DNA from: Exiguobacterium undae DSM 14481
GTDB lineage: Bacteria > Bacillota > Bacilli > Exiguobacteriales > Exiguobacteriaceae
DNA length: 64,000 nt
Assembly: GCF_000620805.1 (NCBI RefSeq)
Contig: NZ_KK211187.1
Location: forward strand, 2,915,389 to 2,979,388
Reading direction: 5' to 3'
Part shown: in pieces, positions 1-8,580 of the stretch
Numbering within the stretch: the stretch's first letter is position 1
How the letters are laid out: each line of letters begins with the position of its first letter
Position numbers and translations under genes: made by a program
Notes under the pieces: model-generated
What the model was told of the DNA's origin: nothing
What the model saw: the letters and a program-made list of their open reading frames with translations, nothing else
The model's database searches: none

Positions 1-671
1 CCTTGTGGAATATAGACCATGAAGCTCAGCAGGAACAAGAGATGGACCCACCAGAAGAAGACAAACAGACCAAACGCCACTTGTTCCGGTACCCAGCTGA
101 ATAAAAAGGCAATCGCTGACGCCACCGGTTCTCCGAACGTCGAATGATTTTCATAGACCAGGAAAAATCCGTTTCCGAACAGAACGGCGACCATTAACCC
201 GCCGATGAAAATCAACGCCAGTCCGGCCATGAAGTTCCGTTTCAGACGAACCAGTTTTTCAACATAGCGGCGGTAGAATCCCCAAACGACAGCCACTAAG
301 ATGACGAGCATGACGATTTCTTGGAAAAATGTAAAGATCGGATACAGTGGTCCGAGCGGGACGTGCGGAAAACGTTGTCCGACCGCAAGTCCTTTCCAGA
401 TAAAATCAATCGCTCCAAATTGAACGAGTAAAAATCCATAAAACATCATGACGTGAATCGTGCCACTTTTCTTATCCTTCAACAGTTTCTTTTGACCGAA
501 TACGTTGACGAGAACTGCATTGAGCCGTTCTTTGTTCGTCAGCGTCCATTCCGCCTTTTTCCCCCTGCGAATCGCCTCATACCGACTTTTGACAAGCGTG
601 ACGAACAAGTAACCTGCATAACCTGCGACGAGCAGGAAGGCAATCCAGTTAATCAGTAAAAACGTCCCCAT
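1..671 (-). CDS. fadF: FadF-like iron-sulfur oxidoreductase, 5' part (runs off the window)
   Basis: Reading the minus strand from an ATG at 671 gives an open frame of 223 codons to the window edge. The protein starts MGTFLLINWIAFLLVAGYAG and has several membrane helices, with segments QKKLLKDKKSGTIHVMMFYG and FGAIDFIWKGL. This is the N-terminal nitrate-reductase-gamma-like membrane domain of the FadF (YwjF) family, recognised from memory of the Bacillus protein. The ferredoxin and CCG domains expected downstream lie outside the window. FadF is thought to pass electrons between acyl-CoA dehydrogenase/ETF and the membrane during fatty acid beta-oxidation. The start is preceded by a purine-rich GGGGGAAAGGGG, and a FadR-type operator lies upstream, which supports the assignment. 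Confidence 0.85.
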   Translation of the reverse strand, partial: MGTFLLINWIAFLLVAGYAGYLFVTLVKSRYEAIRRGKKAEWTLTNKERLNAVLVNVFGQKKLLKDKKSGTIHVMMFYGFLLVQFGAIDFIWKGLAVGQRFPHVPLGPLYPIFTFFQEIVMLVILVAVVWGFYRRYVEKLVRLKRNFMAGLALIFIGGLMVAVLFGNGFFLVYENHSTFGEPVASAIAFLFSWVPEQVAFGLFVFFWWVHLLFLLSFMVYIPQ

Positions 672-711
672 GAAACAAGCCCCTTTCCCCCTAAAGCCAT
701 TATTTGATATG

Positions 712-743
712 AGTATAGCATATAATGAATGGCTATTCATTCA
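712..743 (-). promoter_or_regulatory. FadR-type operator and -10 element upstream of fadF
   Basis: Positions 726-743 read TGAATGGCTATTCATTCA, matching the published B. subtilis FadR box TGAATGAMTANTCATTCA at 17 of 18 positions. A minus-strand TATACT (712-717) lies just downstream, so the box overlaps the probable -35/spacer, as expected for a repressor relieved by long-chain acyl-CoA. The fadR gene itself is not in the window. Confidence 0.8.
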
Positions 744-787
744 TTATTTTAATGTTTTTTCTGAGACGCTGTTAGATGAAAGACCAC

Positions 788-841
788 ACAAAAAACGTAT
801 TGTTCTCTCTCGCTTTACTCAGGCGAGTGAAAACAACACGT
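788..841 (-). terminator. Terminator after the MDR oxidoreductase gene
   Basis: Imperfect inverted repeat between 795-813 and 823-841, followed on the minus strand by a run of T (A-run at 788-795). It separates the oxidoreductase gene from fadF. Confidence 0.6.
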
Positions 842-858
842 TTTACCAATCACGTTTT

Positions 859-1902
859 TTAATTTTGATCCGGTATTAATACGATTTTCCCGAGCTTTCC
901 TGTCTCTTTAAAATACGTCTGGGCTGCCGCTGCTTCTTCCAGCGGAAATGTCCGGTCGATGACGGGTTCCAGTTTGCCGGCAGCAATCGCGTCAAGCATC
1001 CGTGCAAATTCAGCACGTGTTCCGAGGACAGAGCCGTAAAACGTCAAATGCTTTAAATACAGCGTCCGGAAATCCAAGTTGGTCTGCTGACCGCCGGCAG
1101 AACCGGAAATGCAGAACTTCCCGCCATTTTTCAAAACAGTCAGCGCCGTCTTGAACATCGGATCCCCGACCACGTCGAGCACAGCGTCAATCGGTCCGCC
1201 GTTAACGGCGATGATCTCGTCCGCCAATTGTTCCGAGTGGTACGACAAGACATGCGTGGCGCCAAGACGTTTGAGTGCCTCTTCCGTCTTCAAATCTCCG
1301 ACCACGGCAATGACGGTCGCCCCAAACACGCGGGCGGCAATCTGGACATTCAAGGAACCGACGCCGCCGTTTGCGCCTGTAACGAGGACCGTTTGTCCCG
1401 GTTGGAGTTGCACTTGTTCGTTCATGTGCCATGCGGTTAATCCACTGACGGAGAAAACAGCACTTTTCGTGTAATCGGTTAGCGGCATCGCATAACACAG
1501 TTCTGCCGGCCAAACGACATACTCGGCATATCCTCCGTCATACTCTGATCCGATGAACGCCATGTCTTCACTGATATGTTCCGTTCCCGTCCGACCGCCT
1601 GAAGTGAACGGAAACAAGACGACGTCTTGACCGTTGCGTGCCTCGTCGACCCCGCTTCCGACTTGCACGATTCGTCCACTGATGTCAGAACCGGGGACAC
1701 GAGGAAACTGAACGCCTTCCGGTTTCCAGCCTGATTGGGTGTCCGTTCCGTAGGCGCCTTCCCGCATCCAGATTTCCGTATTGTTGATGCCACATGCTTT
1801 CACTTCGATCAGAACTTCTCCGGCGCGCGGTTTCGGTACTGAACGTTCGACGACTTCGAGTTGCTCGACACCGCCGTATCCCTTCACTTGGACAACTTTC
1901 AT
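859..1902 (-). CDS. Zinc-independent alcohol dehydrogenase / quinone oxidoreductase-like MDR protein
   Basis: 347 residues. It has the medium-chain dehydrogenase/reductase layout: an N-terminal GroES-like fold (MKVVQVKGYGGVEQLEVVER) and a C-terminal Rossmann domain with VTGANGGVGSLNVQIAA. There is no four-cysteine structural zinc cluster, and the usual catalytic Cys is replaced (CGINNTEIW keeps one Cys). It therefore resembles the NADPH:quinone or enone reductase branch more than a classical zinc alcohol dehydrogenase. It should be a cytosolic NADPH-dependent reductase; the substrate cannot be told from sequence. It is monocistronic, with terminators on both sides. Confidence 0.8.
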   Translation of the reverse strand: MKVVQVKGYGGVEQLEVVERSVPKPRAGEVLIEVKACGINNTEIWMREGAYGTDTQSGWKPEGVQFPRVPGSDISGRIVQVGSGVDEARNGQDVVLFPFTSGGRTGTEHISEDMAFIGSEYDGGYAEYVVWPAELCYAMPLTDYTKSAVFSVSGLTAWHMNEQVQLQPGQTVLVTGANGGVGSLNVQIAARVFGATVIAVVGDLKTEEALKRLGATHVLSYHSEQLADEIIAVNGGPIDAVLDVVGDPMFKTALTVLKNGGKFCISGSAGGQQTNLDFRTLYLKHLTFYGSVLGTRAEFARMLDAIAAGKLEPVIDRTFPLEEAAAAQTYFKETGKLGKIVLIPDQN

Positions 1903-2004
1903 AGAATCAGCTTCTTTCTCTTTTTATGGTGATGCTTTACCTTTTCCTCTCTTCTTTTTTCTCAAAACCCGTTCACCCATCCTTCTAAGAAAAGAGGAGC
2001 TGAC

Positions 2005-2076
2005 ACAAAAAAGAACCACCCGTTCTTTCACACGCAGCTCCTGCAGGAGTTGCGTATGAAACGAGTGATTTTTTTT
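2005..2076. terminator. Bidirectional terminator between the oxidoreductase and alkaline phosphatase genes
   Basis: Long imperfect hairpin (2017-2067) whose core is CAGCTCC-TGCA-GGAGTTG. An A-run (2007-2012) lies on one side and a T-run (2069-2076) on the other. On the minus strand it ends the phosphatase transcript. Confidence 0.75.
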
Positions 2077-2160
2077 AGACGGGACAAGGACGACAACTGA
2101 ACATCCTCGTTTGTGTCCGGATGAATCGTTGCGTTCATCTCTTTGTTGCTGATTGTTGTC

Positions 2161-3498
2161 TTATTTCTTGAGTTTCATCGCATTGGCAATTAAACCGGGT
2201 AAGTCCGTATTGTCATGTAAACCGGCAAACTGATCGCTGTGGGGACCGTATGCATACAACGGAACATCTACACCTGTATGAACAGTTGTCGTCCAACCGA
2301 CATAGGCCCGCTTACTGATCATTTCATTCAACAGCATGACACGTTTTTTAGAATCAGCAGTTTGGAGCGTCTTGACTTCTTGAGCAGTCAAATCAAATGA
2401 TGTTTCTTGTTTGACGATTTCCGCGATATTCGTCAAATCATCATTAAATTGACGGACCATCTGGTCACCGGTTGCTTTGACGTTCTTCAAGACTTCCGGC
2501 TTTGCCACATACTCATCATAACCGCCAACCGTCATCCCTCCTGTTTCATGATCGCCTGCTACGACGACCAACGTGTTTTTATCTTTTGCCGCAAAACGCA
2601 TCGCTTCTTTTACGGCTTTGTGGAAGGCGTCCGAATCCTTCATCGCCCAGGCAGCATCATGTGCATGACCTGCCCAATCAATCTGACTGCCTTCCACCAT
2701 CAGGAAAAATCCTTCTTTATCTTTATTCAGCGTTTGAATTGCTTTTTTTGTCATCGTCGACAAACTTGGTTGTTTCGTCAATTCTCGATCGAGTTCCGGT
2801 GCCATTCCTTCCTCGGCAAACAAGCCGAGCACTTTTCGCCCATCGGTCTCCTGAAGACTTTCCAGCGAGTCGGCATATTGATATCCGGCGCGTTCCGCTT
2901 TTTTGACGAGGTTTCCTGCTTCTTGTACGCCACCATTTTCCTTATCAAAGAAATACTTTTGACCGCCGCCAAGCAAGACATCTACTTTCATCTCATCCAT
3001 GTATTGTTTTGCGATGTCTGCTTCGTTGGCACGTGAAGCGACGTGGGAAGCGAAGACAGCCGGCGTCGCATGTGTGATGGCAGATGTCGCTACCAGTCCC
3101 GTTGATTTGCCGACACGGTCCGCCCGGTCAAGGATTGATTCAACTTCCTGCCCACTTGGATTCATCCCGATCGTGCCGTTGTTCGTTTTTGTGCCCGTTG
3201 CCATCGCCGTTCCTGCCGCAGCAGAGTCCGTTACTTTAGAACTCGCGGAATATGTCCGCATCATGCCCTTGAGCTGACGATCCAGTTCCGTCTCGTCACC
3301 GCCGTTGTACCAACGATAATTTGTTGCGTATGACGCAGAATAACCGTCCGGAATCATCATGATGACATTTTTGACCTTTTTCTTCGACTCCGTCTGTGGT
3401 TTTGCCTCGACGTGTCGTGGTGCTTCATATGTATACGCCGTGACACCTGCCACTAATGTCATTCCCAGTACGCTTGTCGTGATCCATGTTTTCTTCAT
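2161..3498 (-). CDS. Secreted alkaline phosphatase
   Basis: 445 residues with an N-terminal signal peptide (MKKTWITTSVLGMTLVAGVT, then a polar region), so it is exported. Alkaline phosphatase superfamily motifs are present in order: MMIPDG with metal ligand Asp51, TDSAAAGTAMATG with nucleophile Ser92, VEGSQIDWAGHAHD, VVAGDHETGGM and the late HTGVDVPLYAYGP carrying a zinc-binding His. This matches the PhoA/PhoB family, which hydrolyses phosphomonoesters outside the cell for phosphate scavenging. The gene is monocistronic with an AGGAGGAG ribosome binding site. TTTACA/TTAAAG-like hexamers at 3570-3597 are reminiscent of a PhoP box but too degenerate to call. Confidence 0.93.
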   Translation of the reverse strand: MKKTWITTSVLGMTLVAGVTAYTYEAPRHVEAKPQTESKKKVKNVIMMIPDGYSASYATNYRWYNGGDETELDRQLKGMMRTYSASSKVTDSAAAGTAMATGTKTNNGTIGMNPSGQEVESILDRADRVGKSTGLVATSAITHATPAVFASHVASRANEADIAKQYMDEMKVDVLLGGGQKYFFDKENGGVQEAGNLVKKAERAGYQYADSLESLQETDGRKVLGLFAEEGMAPELDRELTKQPSLSTMTKKAIQTLNKDKEGFFLMVEGSQIDWAGHAHDAAWAMKDSDAFHKAVKEAMRFAAKDKNTLVVVAGDHETGGMTVGGYDEYVAKPEVLKNVKATGDQMVRQFNDDLTNIAEIVKQETSFDLTAQEVKTLQTADSKKRVMLLNEMISKRAYVGWTTTVHTGVDVPLYAYGPHSDQFAGLHDNTDLPGLIANAMKLKK

Positions 3499-3602
3499 GA
3501 TTGTAACTCCTCCTCAAATCTGTTCTGTCTTCATCGTAGAAGACCGATGTAAACGGATGATGGAGAAGACTTTAATAAATGTAAAGATTTAATGTCACAC
3601 TG

Positions 3603-4043
3603 TTACCATGTCATCTTTTCGAATACGTAATACGATCTTGATGCTTCCCGCAAGTGATCCCGCAACGGTCCAAGCACGTCACGATTCAGGAGATAGTCCC
3701 CCAGCTGTTCGATCGGCACCCACTGACAGGCGACGACTTCTCGGTCAGGGTCATTTGGTAACAATTCGCCTCTGGCCGTACACTCAAAATAGGTAACGAG
3801 ACTGTGGGCATCAAACTGTTCGATGAAGTTTTCTGTCACGTATGCCAGTTGGAACGTCTCGACGGACAGTCCGGTTTCTTCTGCCATCTCCCGTTTTAAA
3901 GCGTCCGCCAGCGTCTCGCCGGCTTCAATCACACCACCCGGCAGACTCCAGATCGATTCCGCTCCATCCGCCTGATTTTTGACCAACAACAACTGATCCC
4001 CTTGTCTGACAATCCCGACGACAATCCGGTATAACGTTCTCAT
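3603..4043 (-). CDS. Nudix hydrolase
   Basis: 146 residues. A complete Nudix box starts at Gly37 (consensus GX5EX7REUXEEXGU): GGVIEAGETLADALKREMAE continuing into ETGL, with Glu43, Arg51, Glu52, Glu55 and Glu56 all present. Such enzymes hydrolyse nucleoside diphosphates linked to another moiety, with Mg2+ bound by the box glutamates. Substrate specificity is not visible. It is encoded alone, between the phosphatase gene and a terminator. Confidence 0.9.
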   Translation of the reverse strand: MRTLYRIVVGIVRQGDQLLLVKNQADGAESIWSLPGGVIEAGETLADALKREMAEETGLSVETFQLAYVTENFIEQFDAHSLVTYFECTARGELLPNDPDREVVACQWVPIEQLGDYLLNRDVLGPLRDHLREASRSYYVFEKMTW

Positions 4044-4070
4044 GCTGATTCCCCCTTTGTCATGAACACA

Positions 4071-4111
4071 AAAAAAGCAGCCCGTTCAAATATCCTTTGA
4101 ATGGAACTGCT
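4071..4111 (-). terminator. Terminator after the 4123-4954 gene pair
   Basis: Hairpin with arms 4076-4090 (AGCAGCCCGTTCAAA) and 4096-4111, followed on the minus strand by T6 (A-run 4071-4076). Confidence 0.75.
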
Positions 4112-4122
4112 CCGGCACATAC

Positions 4123-4542
4123 TTATTCTAATCCAAGCGATTGCGGTAATTTCACGGCACGTGCATATGCTGTTTTGTAATCTTTTTTCGACACGGCCTG
4201 TTCGACTTCCCGGATTGCCGGATGATTTTCTTCTGAAAAGGCACCTAAGATCGTCAAATAACGTTCGTAGACCGAATCATCTTCTTTTCGTGAATGAAGT
4301 AACGCCGTATACAGCATGACCGTATCTTCACCGTACAAGACCGGTAAGTCTTCGTTAATCAATAATAAGGAATCAATCGCGTCCGAATCGACTTTCGAAT
4401 TGTATTCCGTCATGACCTGCTCTGCAAGCGCCTCAAGTTGATCGCGCCATTCGTTGTATTTCGGCTCATCATTTTCCAACCACTCGAACCAATCTTCTTC
4501 GAGCATCTGTTCCATCTCTTTTACCGTTTGTTCAAATGCCAT
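4123..4542 (-). CDS. Hypothetical acidic protein of unknown function
   Basis: 139 residues when started at the ATG of MAFEQTVKEMEQ (4542). That ATG has a GGAG ribosome binding site eight bases upstream; the longer GTG start at 4551 is less likely. The protein is acidic and helical, with no membrane segment or signal peptide and no catalytic motif I recognise. It overlaps the end of the DUF1934 gene by 11 bases, so the two are almost certainly co-transcribed and translationally coupled. No function is assigned. Confidence 0.7.
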   Translation of the reverse strand: MAFEQTVKEMEQMLEEDWFEWLENDEPKYNEWRDQLEALAEQVMTEYNSKVDSDAIDSLLLINEDLPVLYGEDTVMLYTALLHSRKEDDSVYERYLTILGAFSEENHPAIREVEQAVSKKDYKTAYARAVKLPQSLGLE

Positions 4543-4954
4543 CTGTCTCACTCCGTTCCCAAGTTAATTCAATCGTATACGTGCCGACCGGCTGATGGTT
4601 CATCATCAGGTCGTACTGGAATTGCATGCGTTGTTCTGTCATTTCGATTGTTGCCGTTTCCGTCTCCATGACCATCTGACCAAACTGGCTCTCATAACCA
4701 CTTTTCGTCTTTTGACCCAGTATGAAGACATGATGCATCGAGACCGGACCTTTTCGGTTCAACGCCACCTGATCGAGTGACCATTTGATGGTCGTGTCAA
4801 TCGGTTGATCGTCCTCTTGAATGAACTTCAGGGCAAACCCGTCCTTCGTTTCGAACAATGTGCCATCGGTTTCAAGCTCGACAGATTCTCGCATCGCTTC
4901 ATCTTGAATCGATGTGACTTGTCGCAACCGCACCGGATAACGTGTTGGTTTCAC
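4532..4954 (-). CDS. DUF1934 family beta-barrel protein (YwiB-like)
   Basis: 140 residues. The segment NRKGPVSMHHVFILGQKTKS and the following YESQFGQMVMETET match the calycin-like DUF1934 pattern of B. subtilis YwiB (recalled family pattern: a short strand-rich protein with a central MxxxF motif). Function is unknown in the family. In Bacillus the gene sits next to argS; here it is paired with an unknown helical protein whose start it overlaps. Confidence 0.75.
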   Translation of the reverse strand: MKPTRYPVRLRQVTSIQDEAMRESVELETDGTLFETKDGFALKFIQEDDQPIDTTIKWSLDQVALNRKGPVSMHHVFILGQKTKSGYESQFGQMVMETETATIEMTEQRMQFQYDLMMNHQPVGTYTIELTWERSETDGI

Positions 4955-5024
4955 TTTTTATCACCTCACCGTCTAGCGTACACGATTTTCTGATGTCCTG
5001 CATCTTCTGCTTTCTGTACGCCAA

Positions 5025-5064
5025 AACAAAAAAGACCGGATTCAGCATCTGCCAAATCCGGTCT
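5025..5064 (-). terminator. Terminator after the alpha-glucosidase gene
   Basis: Perfect ten-base arms AGACCGGATT (5033-5042) and AATCCGGTCT (5055-5064), with a T-run on the minus strand (A-rich 5025-5033). Confidence 0.85.
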
Positions 5065-5069
5065 TCTTC

Positions 5070-6770
5070 TCAGCGTACGCGGTACAGACGTGCTTCGAAC
5101 GGCTGAAGCGTCAATTCTGTTCCTTCGTGATACGTCGTCTCGTAGTTCGCGAGCATGACGTTATCCGAGTGAAGAATGATGTCGGTATCGACTTCCGCCA
5201 CTTCATCTTTTAGATTCGTCACGATCAGGAATTGTTCATTTCCGAGTGTTCGTGTGTAAGCATACACTTTTGTATCCTCAGGAAGGATTAAGTCGTATTC
5301 TCCGTAAATTAACGTTTCTTCCATCTTTCGAATCTGAATCATCCGTTTGTAGAAGTTCAGGATCGAGTCTTCATCTGTTTGCTGGGACGCGACGTTAATA
5401 TCCGCGAAGTTCGGATTGACGCCGAACCATGGCGACTGTTCCGAGAACCCGCCGTTTTGTTCATTCGTCCACTGCATCGGTGTGCGGGAGTTATCACGGG
5501 ACGAGTTCCAGATGACTTCCATGATCTCTTCATGTGTTTTCCCTGATGCCAGTTGCATGTTGTACATGTTTTTCGTCGCGACATCATCGTAGTCGGAGAT
5601 GTCGGGGAACTGAACGTTTGTCATCCCAATCTCTTGCCCTTGGTAGATGAACGGCGTCCCTTGCATGAAGAAGTACATCATCGCAAGTGACTTCGCGCTT
5701 TGTTTCCAGTATTGTCCTTCATCACCCCAAAGCGAGACGGAGCGGACTTTATCGTGGTTTTCAAGATACAGTGCGTTCCAGCCTGTTTCTTCAAGTCCTT
5801 TTTGCCATTTCGTCAAAACTTGTTTCAGTTTGACAACGTCGACGCCTTTTTCGGCGTCAGCCCGCCACAGATCCATGTGTTCGAACTGGAAGACCATGTT
5901 CATTTTGCCGTTTTCTTCTCCGACCCAAAGATCGGCTTCTTCCGGTGTTACACCGTTCGCTTCACCGACTGTCATGATGTCGTATTTGGAGAACGTCTCA
6001 TTCTTTAATTCTTCGAGATATTCGTGAATCCCTTCGACATTCATATGCATCTCAAATGAAGGGACGTGCGGCATACCGAGTGGATTTGGCAAGTCGGCAT
6101 ACGATTGATCCTTGTTGATGTGGCTGATGGCATCGATCCGGAAACCGTCGACCCCTTTATCAAGCCACCAGTTGATCATCGTGTAGACCGCTTGACGCAT
6201 GTCTTTATTCCGCCAGTTCAAATCGGGTTGACGACGTGAGAAGACGTGCAGGAAATACTGCTCGGTCTTTTCATCGTATTCCCAGGCTGAACCGCCGAAG
6301 ATGCTTTCCCAGTTGTTCGGCTCACCGCCGTTGACTGCATCCTTCCAGATGTACCAGTCACGTTTATCGTTGTCTTTTGACGAACGGGATTCGAGGAACC
6401 ACGGGTGTTCGTCCGACGTATGATTGACGACTAAATCCAGCAGTACTTTAATATCGCGTTTATGTGCTTCTTCCATTAATAAATCAAAATCGGCCATCGT
6501 TCCAAATTCGTCCATGATGTCTTCATAATCACTGATGTCATATCCGTTGTCATCGTTTGGTGATTTGAACATCGGGCAAATCCATAACACATCGACTCCG
6601 AGATCTTTCAGATAATCCAATTTTGCGATGATACCCGGGATATCGCCGATTCCATCGTTGTTTGCATCATAAAAGCTGCGTGGATAAATTTGATAAGCAA
6701 CTGCTTCTTTCCACCAAGCTCGCGTGAGTGTTTTTTGTGCCGTTTCCGGACGCGGTATCATTTGTGTCAT
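5070..6770 (-). CDS. malL: GH13 alpha-glucosidase / oligo-1,6-glucosidase
   Basis: 566 residues. It opens with the family signature WWKEAVAYQIYPRSFYDAN and carries the four GH13 conserved regions: DLVVNHTSDEHPWF, GVDGFRIDAI (nucleophile Asp213), VGEANG (acid/base Glu270) and LENHDKVRS (transition-state Asp340). Length and signatures match cytosolic oligo-1,6-glucosidases such as MalL, which cut isomaltose, maltose and short alpha-glucans after uptake. The start has a GAGAGG ribosome binding site about 11 bases upstream and gives roughly 14 residues more than the usual N-terminus. No sugar transporter is adjacent. Regulation looks elaborate: a SigA-like promoter, an overlapping SigB-like promoter and a LacI-type operator lie upstream. 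Confidence 0.93.
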   Translation of the reverse strand: MTQMIPRPETAQKTLTRAWWKEAVAYQIYPRSFYDANNDGIGDIPGIIAKLDYLKDLGVDVLWICPMFKSPNDDNGYDISDYEDIMDEFGTMADFDLLMEEAHKRDIKVLLDLVVNHTSDEHPWFLESRSSKDNDKRDWYIWKDAVNGGEPNNWESIFGGSAWEYDEKTEQYFLHVFSRRQPDLNWRNKDMRQAVYTMINWWLDKGVDGFRIDAISHINKDQSYADLPNPLGMPHVPSFEMHMNVEGIHEYLEELKNETFSKYDIMTVGEANGVTPEEADLWVGEENGKMNMVFQFEHMDLWRADAEKGVDVVKLKQVLTKWQKGLEETGWNALYLENHDKVRSVSLWGDEGQYWKQSAKSLAMMYFFMQGTPFIYQGQEIGMTNVQFPDISDYDDVATKNMYNMQLASGKTHEEIMEVIWNSSRDNSRTPMQWTNEQNGGFSEQSPWFGVNPNFADINVASQQTDEDSILNFYKRMIQIRKMEETLIYGEYDLILPEDTKVYAYTRTLGNEQFLIVTNLKDEVAEVDTDIILHSDNVMLANYETTYHEGTELTLQPFEARLYRVR

Positions 6771-6864
6771 TATGGATAAATCCTCTCGTATTTCAGTCTT
6801 TGTTGTCCGTTTTTTTATACAAATTCTCGACGTTTTATACTATTCATCGGTTTAGTTTTTTATA

Positions 6865-6880
6865 GCGCAACCGATTGCGC
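6865..6880 (-). promoter_or_regulatory. LacI-family-type operator upstream of malL
   Basis: GCGCAACCGATTGCGC is a 16-base palindrome with a single mismatched pair and the CG centre typical of LacI/MalR/CcpA-family operators. It lies about 9-24 bases downstream of the predicted start of the malL promoter, a repressor position. No LacI-family gene is in the window. Confidence 0.6.
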
Positions 6881-6882
6881 AA

Positions 6883-6923
6883 ATACCCTATCTTTATCTT
6901 ATCAAACCCAGTTGGAATGTCAA
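6883..6923 (-). promoter_or_regulatory. malL promoter region: SigA-like with an overlapping SigB-like element
   Basis: On the minus strand TTGACA (6918-6923) is followed after 16 bases by TAAGAT (6896-6901), a good vegetative promoter. Overlapping it, GTTTGA (6902-6907), 13 bases and GGGTAT (6883-6888) match the SigB pattern GTTTAA-N12-15-GGGTAT. Confidence 0.6.
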
Positions 6924-7140
6924 CGATTCGAGGTTGATTCCGTTACTTTACACAATTGCCGAATTTGATTTTCAAACAAAATTTTTCTAACAGAAATACA
7001 TTACATTTACTGAATTATCCTACACTGTTTATCGGTCAATTTCTAGCCTTTTGCACAACCTTTTCCCGGAAAAATGAATCTTTTTTTCAATCTTCGGGTA
7101 TATCCTTAACAATGCGAATAAAAAAGGGGGATTTTGTAAG
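6924..7140. other. AT-rich leader of the gabD-like operon
   Basis: Rest of the 370-base divergent intergenic region between malL and the aldehyde dehydrogenase gene. I see no gene. A plus-strand GGGTAT at 7096-7101 could be a SigB -10, but its upstream hexamer is poor. The ribosome binding site AAAGGGGG lies just before the ATG at 7141. Confidence 0.5.
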
Positions 7141-8580
7141 ATGGACGGACAGTTTTTGATTAATGGACAATGGCTCAATCATGAGCGGGAACGAACCGAT
7201 GTCAAAAATCCGGCGACCGGGGAAGTCGTCGGGAGTGTACCGAACGGAACAAAGTCAGATGTCAACGATGCCGTCGAAGCCGCCCGTAAGGCTTTTCCGG
7301 AATGGTCGAAACGAAGCGTATACGAACGCGCTGCCTTACTTGAAAAATTGTATGCGAAGATGCTTGAGAAAAAGGATGAATTGGCACGGCTGATGACACT
7401 CGAGATGGGAAAACCCCTCGCCGAGTCGGAAGGCGAAGTCGAGTATGCGGCGAACTTCGTCAAATGGTTTGCGGAAGAAGGAAAACGCGCCTACGGTCGG
7501 ATCATTCCGTCACATGATACAAACAAACGACTGCATGTCATCAAACAGCCGGTCGGTGTCGTCGCTGCGATTACACCATGGAATTTCCCGGCAGCAATGA
7601 TTACACGTAAGTTGGCACCTGCACTCGTCGCCGGCTGTACGTTTGTCTTAAAACCGCCAACAGCTACTCCGTTGACCGCACTCCGCCTGCTTGAGCTCTG
7701 TCAGGAAGTCGGCATTCCGGACGGTGTCGTCAATGCCGTAACGGGCAGCGGTAAAGACTTGGGGGAATCGCTTGCGACCCATCCCCACGTCGATAAGATC
7801 ACCTTCACCGGTTCAACTGAAGTCGGTCGGACATTGATGGCTCAAGGTGCCGAGACGATCAAGGCGATGTCCCTCGAACTTGGCGGACATGCTCCGATCC
7901 TTGTATTTGATGACTGCGATTTGGATCTTGCTGTCGCTGAAACGATTAAATCGAAGTTCCGGAACGGCGGGCAAACATGTGTCTGTGGGAACCGCATTTA
8001 TGTATCCGATTCGATTTACGACGCTTTCGTCGAAAAACTGGGTCAAGAAACAGCTAAACTGAAAACCGGCAACGGACTCGACAACGACACGAAAATCGGA
8101 CCGATGATCAACAAGTCCGGCTACGACAAAGTCAAAAAACATGTCGATGACGCCACATCGGCCGGTGCACGGATCGTAACCGGCGGAACAGGACAAACCG
8201 ACGAGGATCAGGATGTCTACTATTATGAAGCAACGGTTCTCGCTGACGTCACTCCACAGATGCTGATCATGAACGAAGAGACGTTTGGTCCGGTCGCCCC
8301 CGTCCAACGGGTCAGTTCGGATGAAGAAGCCGTTCATTATGCCAATCAGACGCCGTTTGGTCTGGCGTCTTACGTCTTTACGAACAACTATGCCCGTGCA
8401 TTCCGGGCCATCGAAAATCTCGATTATGGAATCGTCGGTTGGAATGACGGTGTTCCTTCGGCGGCTCAAGCACCGTTCGGCGGCATGAAACAGTCCGGTG
8501 TCGGACGTGAAGGCGGTTCTGAAGGACTTGAAGCTTATCTTGAAACGAAGTATGTCTCGATTGGCGGTCTCGACCAATGA
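7141..8580 (+). CDS. NAD(P)-dependent aldehyde dehydrogenase, succinate-semialdehyde dehydrogenase type
   Basis: 479 residues, full length for the ALDH family. Landmarks: TPWNFP with Asn148, Lys171 in LKPPTATP, FTGSTEVG (222-229), general base Glu246 in SLELGGHAP, and catalytic Cys280 in GGQTCVCGNR. The GQTCVC motif and overall pattern are closest to GabD, which oxidises succinate semialdehyde to succinate in the cytosol. Related semialdehydes are possible. The stop overlaps the next start by four bases (ATGA), so it is translationally coupled to the ThDP enzyme. That pairing suggests the enzyme consumes an aldehyde produced by its partner. Confidence 0.88.
   Translation: MDGQFLINGQWLNHERERTDVKNPATGEVVGSVPNGTKSDVNDAVEAARKAFPEWSKRSVYERAALLEKLYAKMLEKKDELARLMTLEMGKPLAESEGEVEYAANFVKWFAEEGKRAYGRIIPSHDTNKRLHVIKQPVGVVAAITPWNFPAAMITRKLAPALVAGCTFVLKPPTATPLTALRLLELCQEVGIPDGVVNAVTGSGKDLGESLATHPHVDKITFTGSTEVGRTLMAQGAETIKAMSLELGGHAPILVFDDCDLDLAVAETIKSKFRNGGQTCVCGNRIYVSDSIYDAFVEKLGQETAKLKTGNGLDNDTKIGPMINKSGYDKVKKHVDDATSAGARIVTGGTGQTDEDQDVYYYEATVLADVTPQMLIMNEETFGPVAPVQRVSSDEEAVHYANQTPFGLASYVFTNNYARAFRAIENLDYGIVGWNDGVPSAAQAPFGGMKQSGVGREGGSEGLEAYLETKYVSIGGLDQ

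Noticed and set aside
3565-3600. PhoP box upstream of the alkaline phosphatase gene
   Set aside because: TTTACA and TTAAAG-like hexamers occur but not with the regular 11-base phasing; too weak to annotate.
7076-7101. SigB promoter for the aldehyde dehydrogenase operon
   Set aside because: GGGTAT is present but the upstream hexamer does not resemble GTTTAA.
7813-8577. Long minus-strand ORF (254 codons) opposite the aldehyde dehydrogenase
   Set aside because: Shadow of a well supported coding gene; Cys/Phe/Arg-rich translation without family resemblance.
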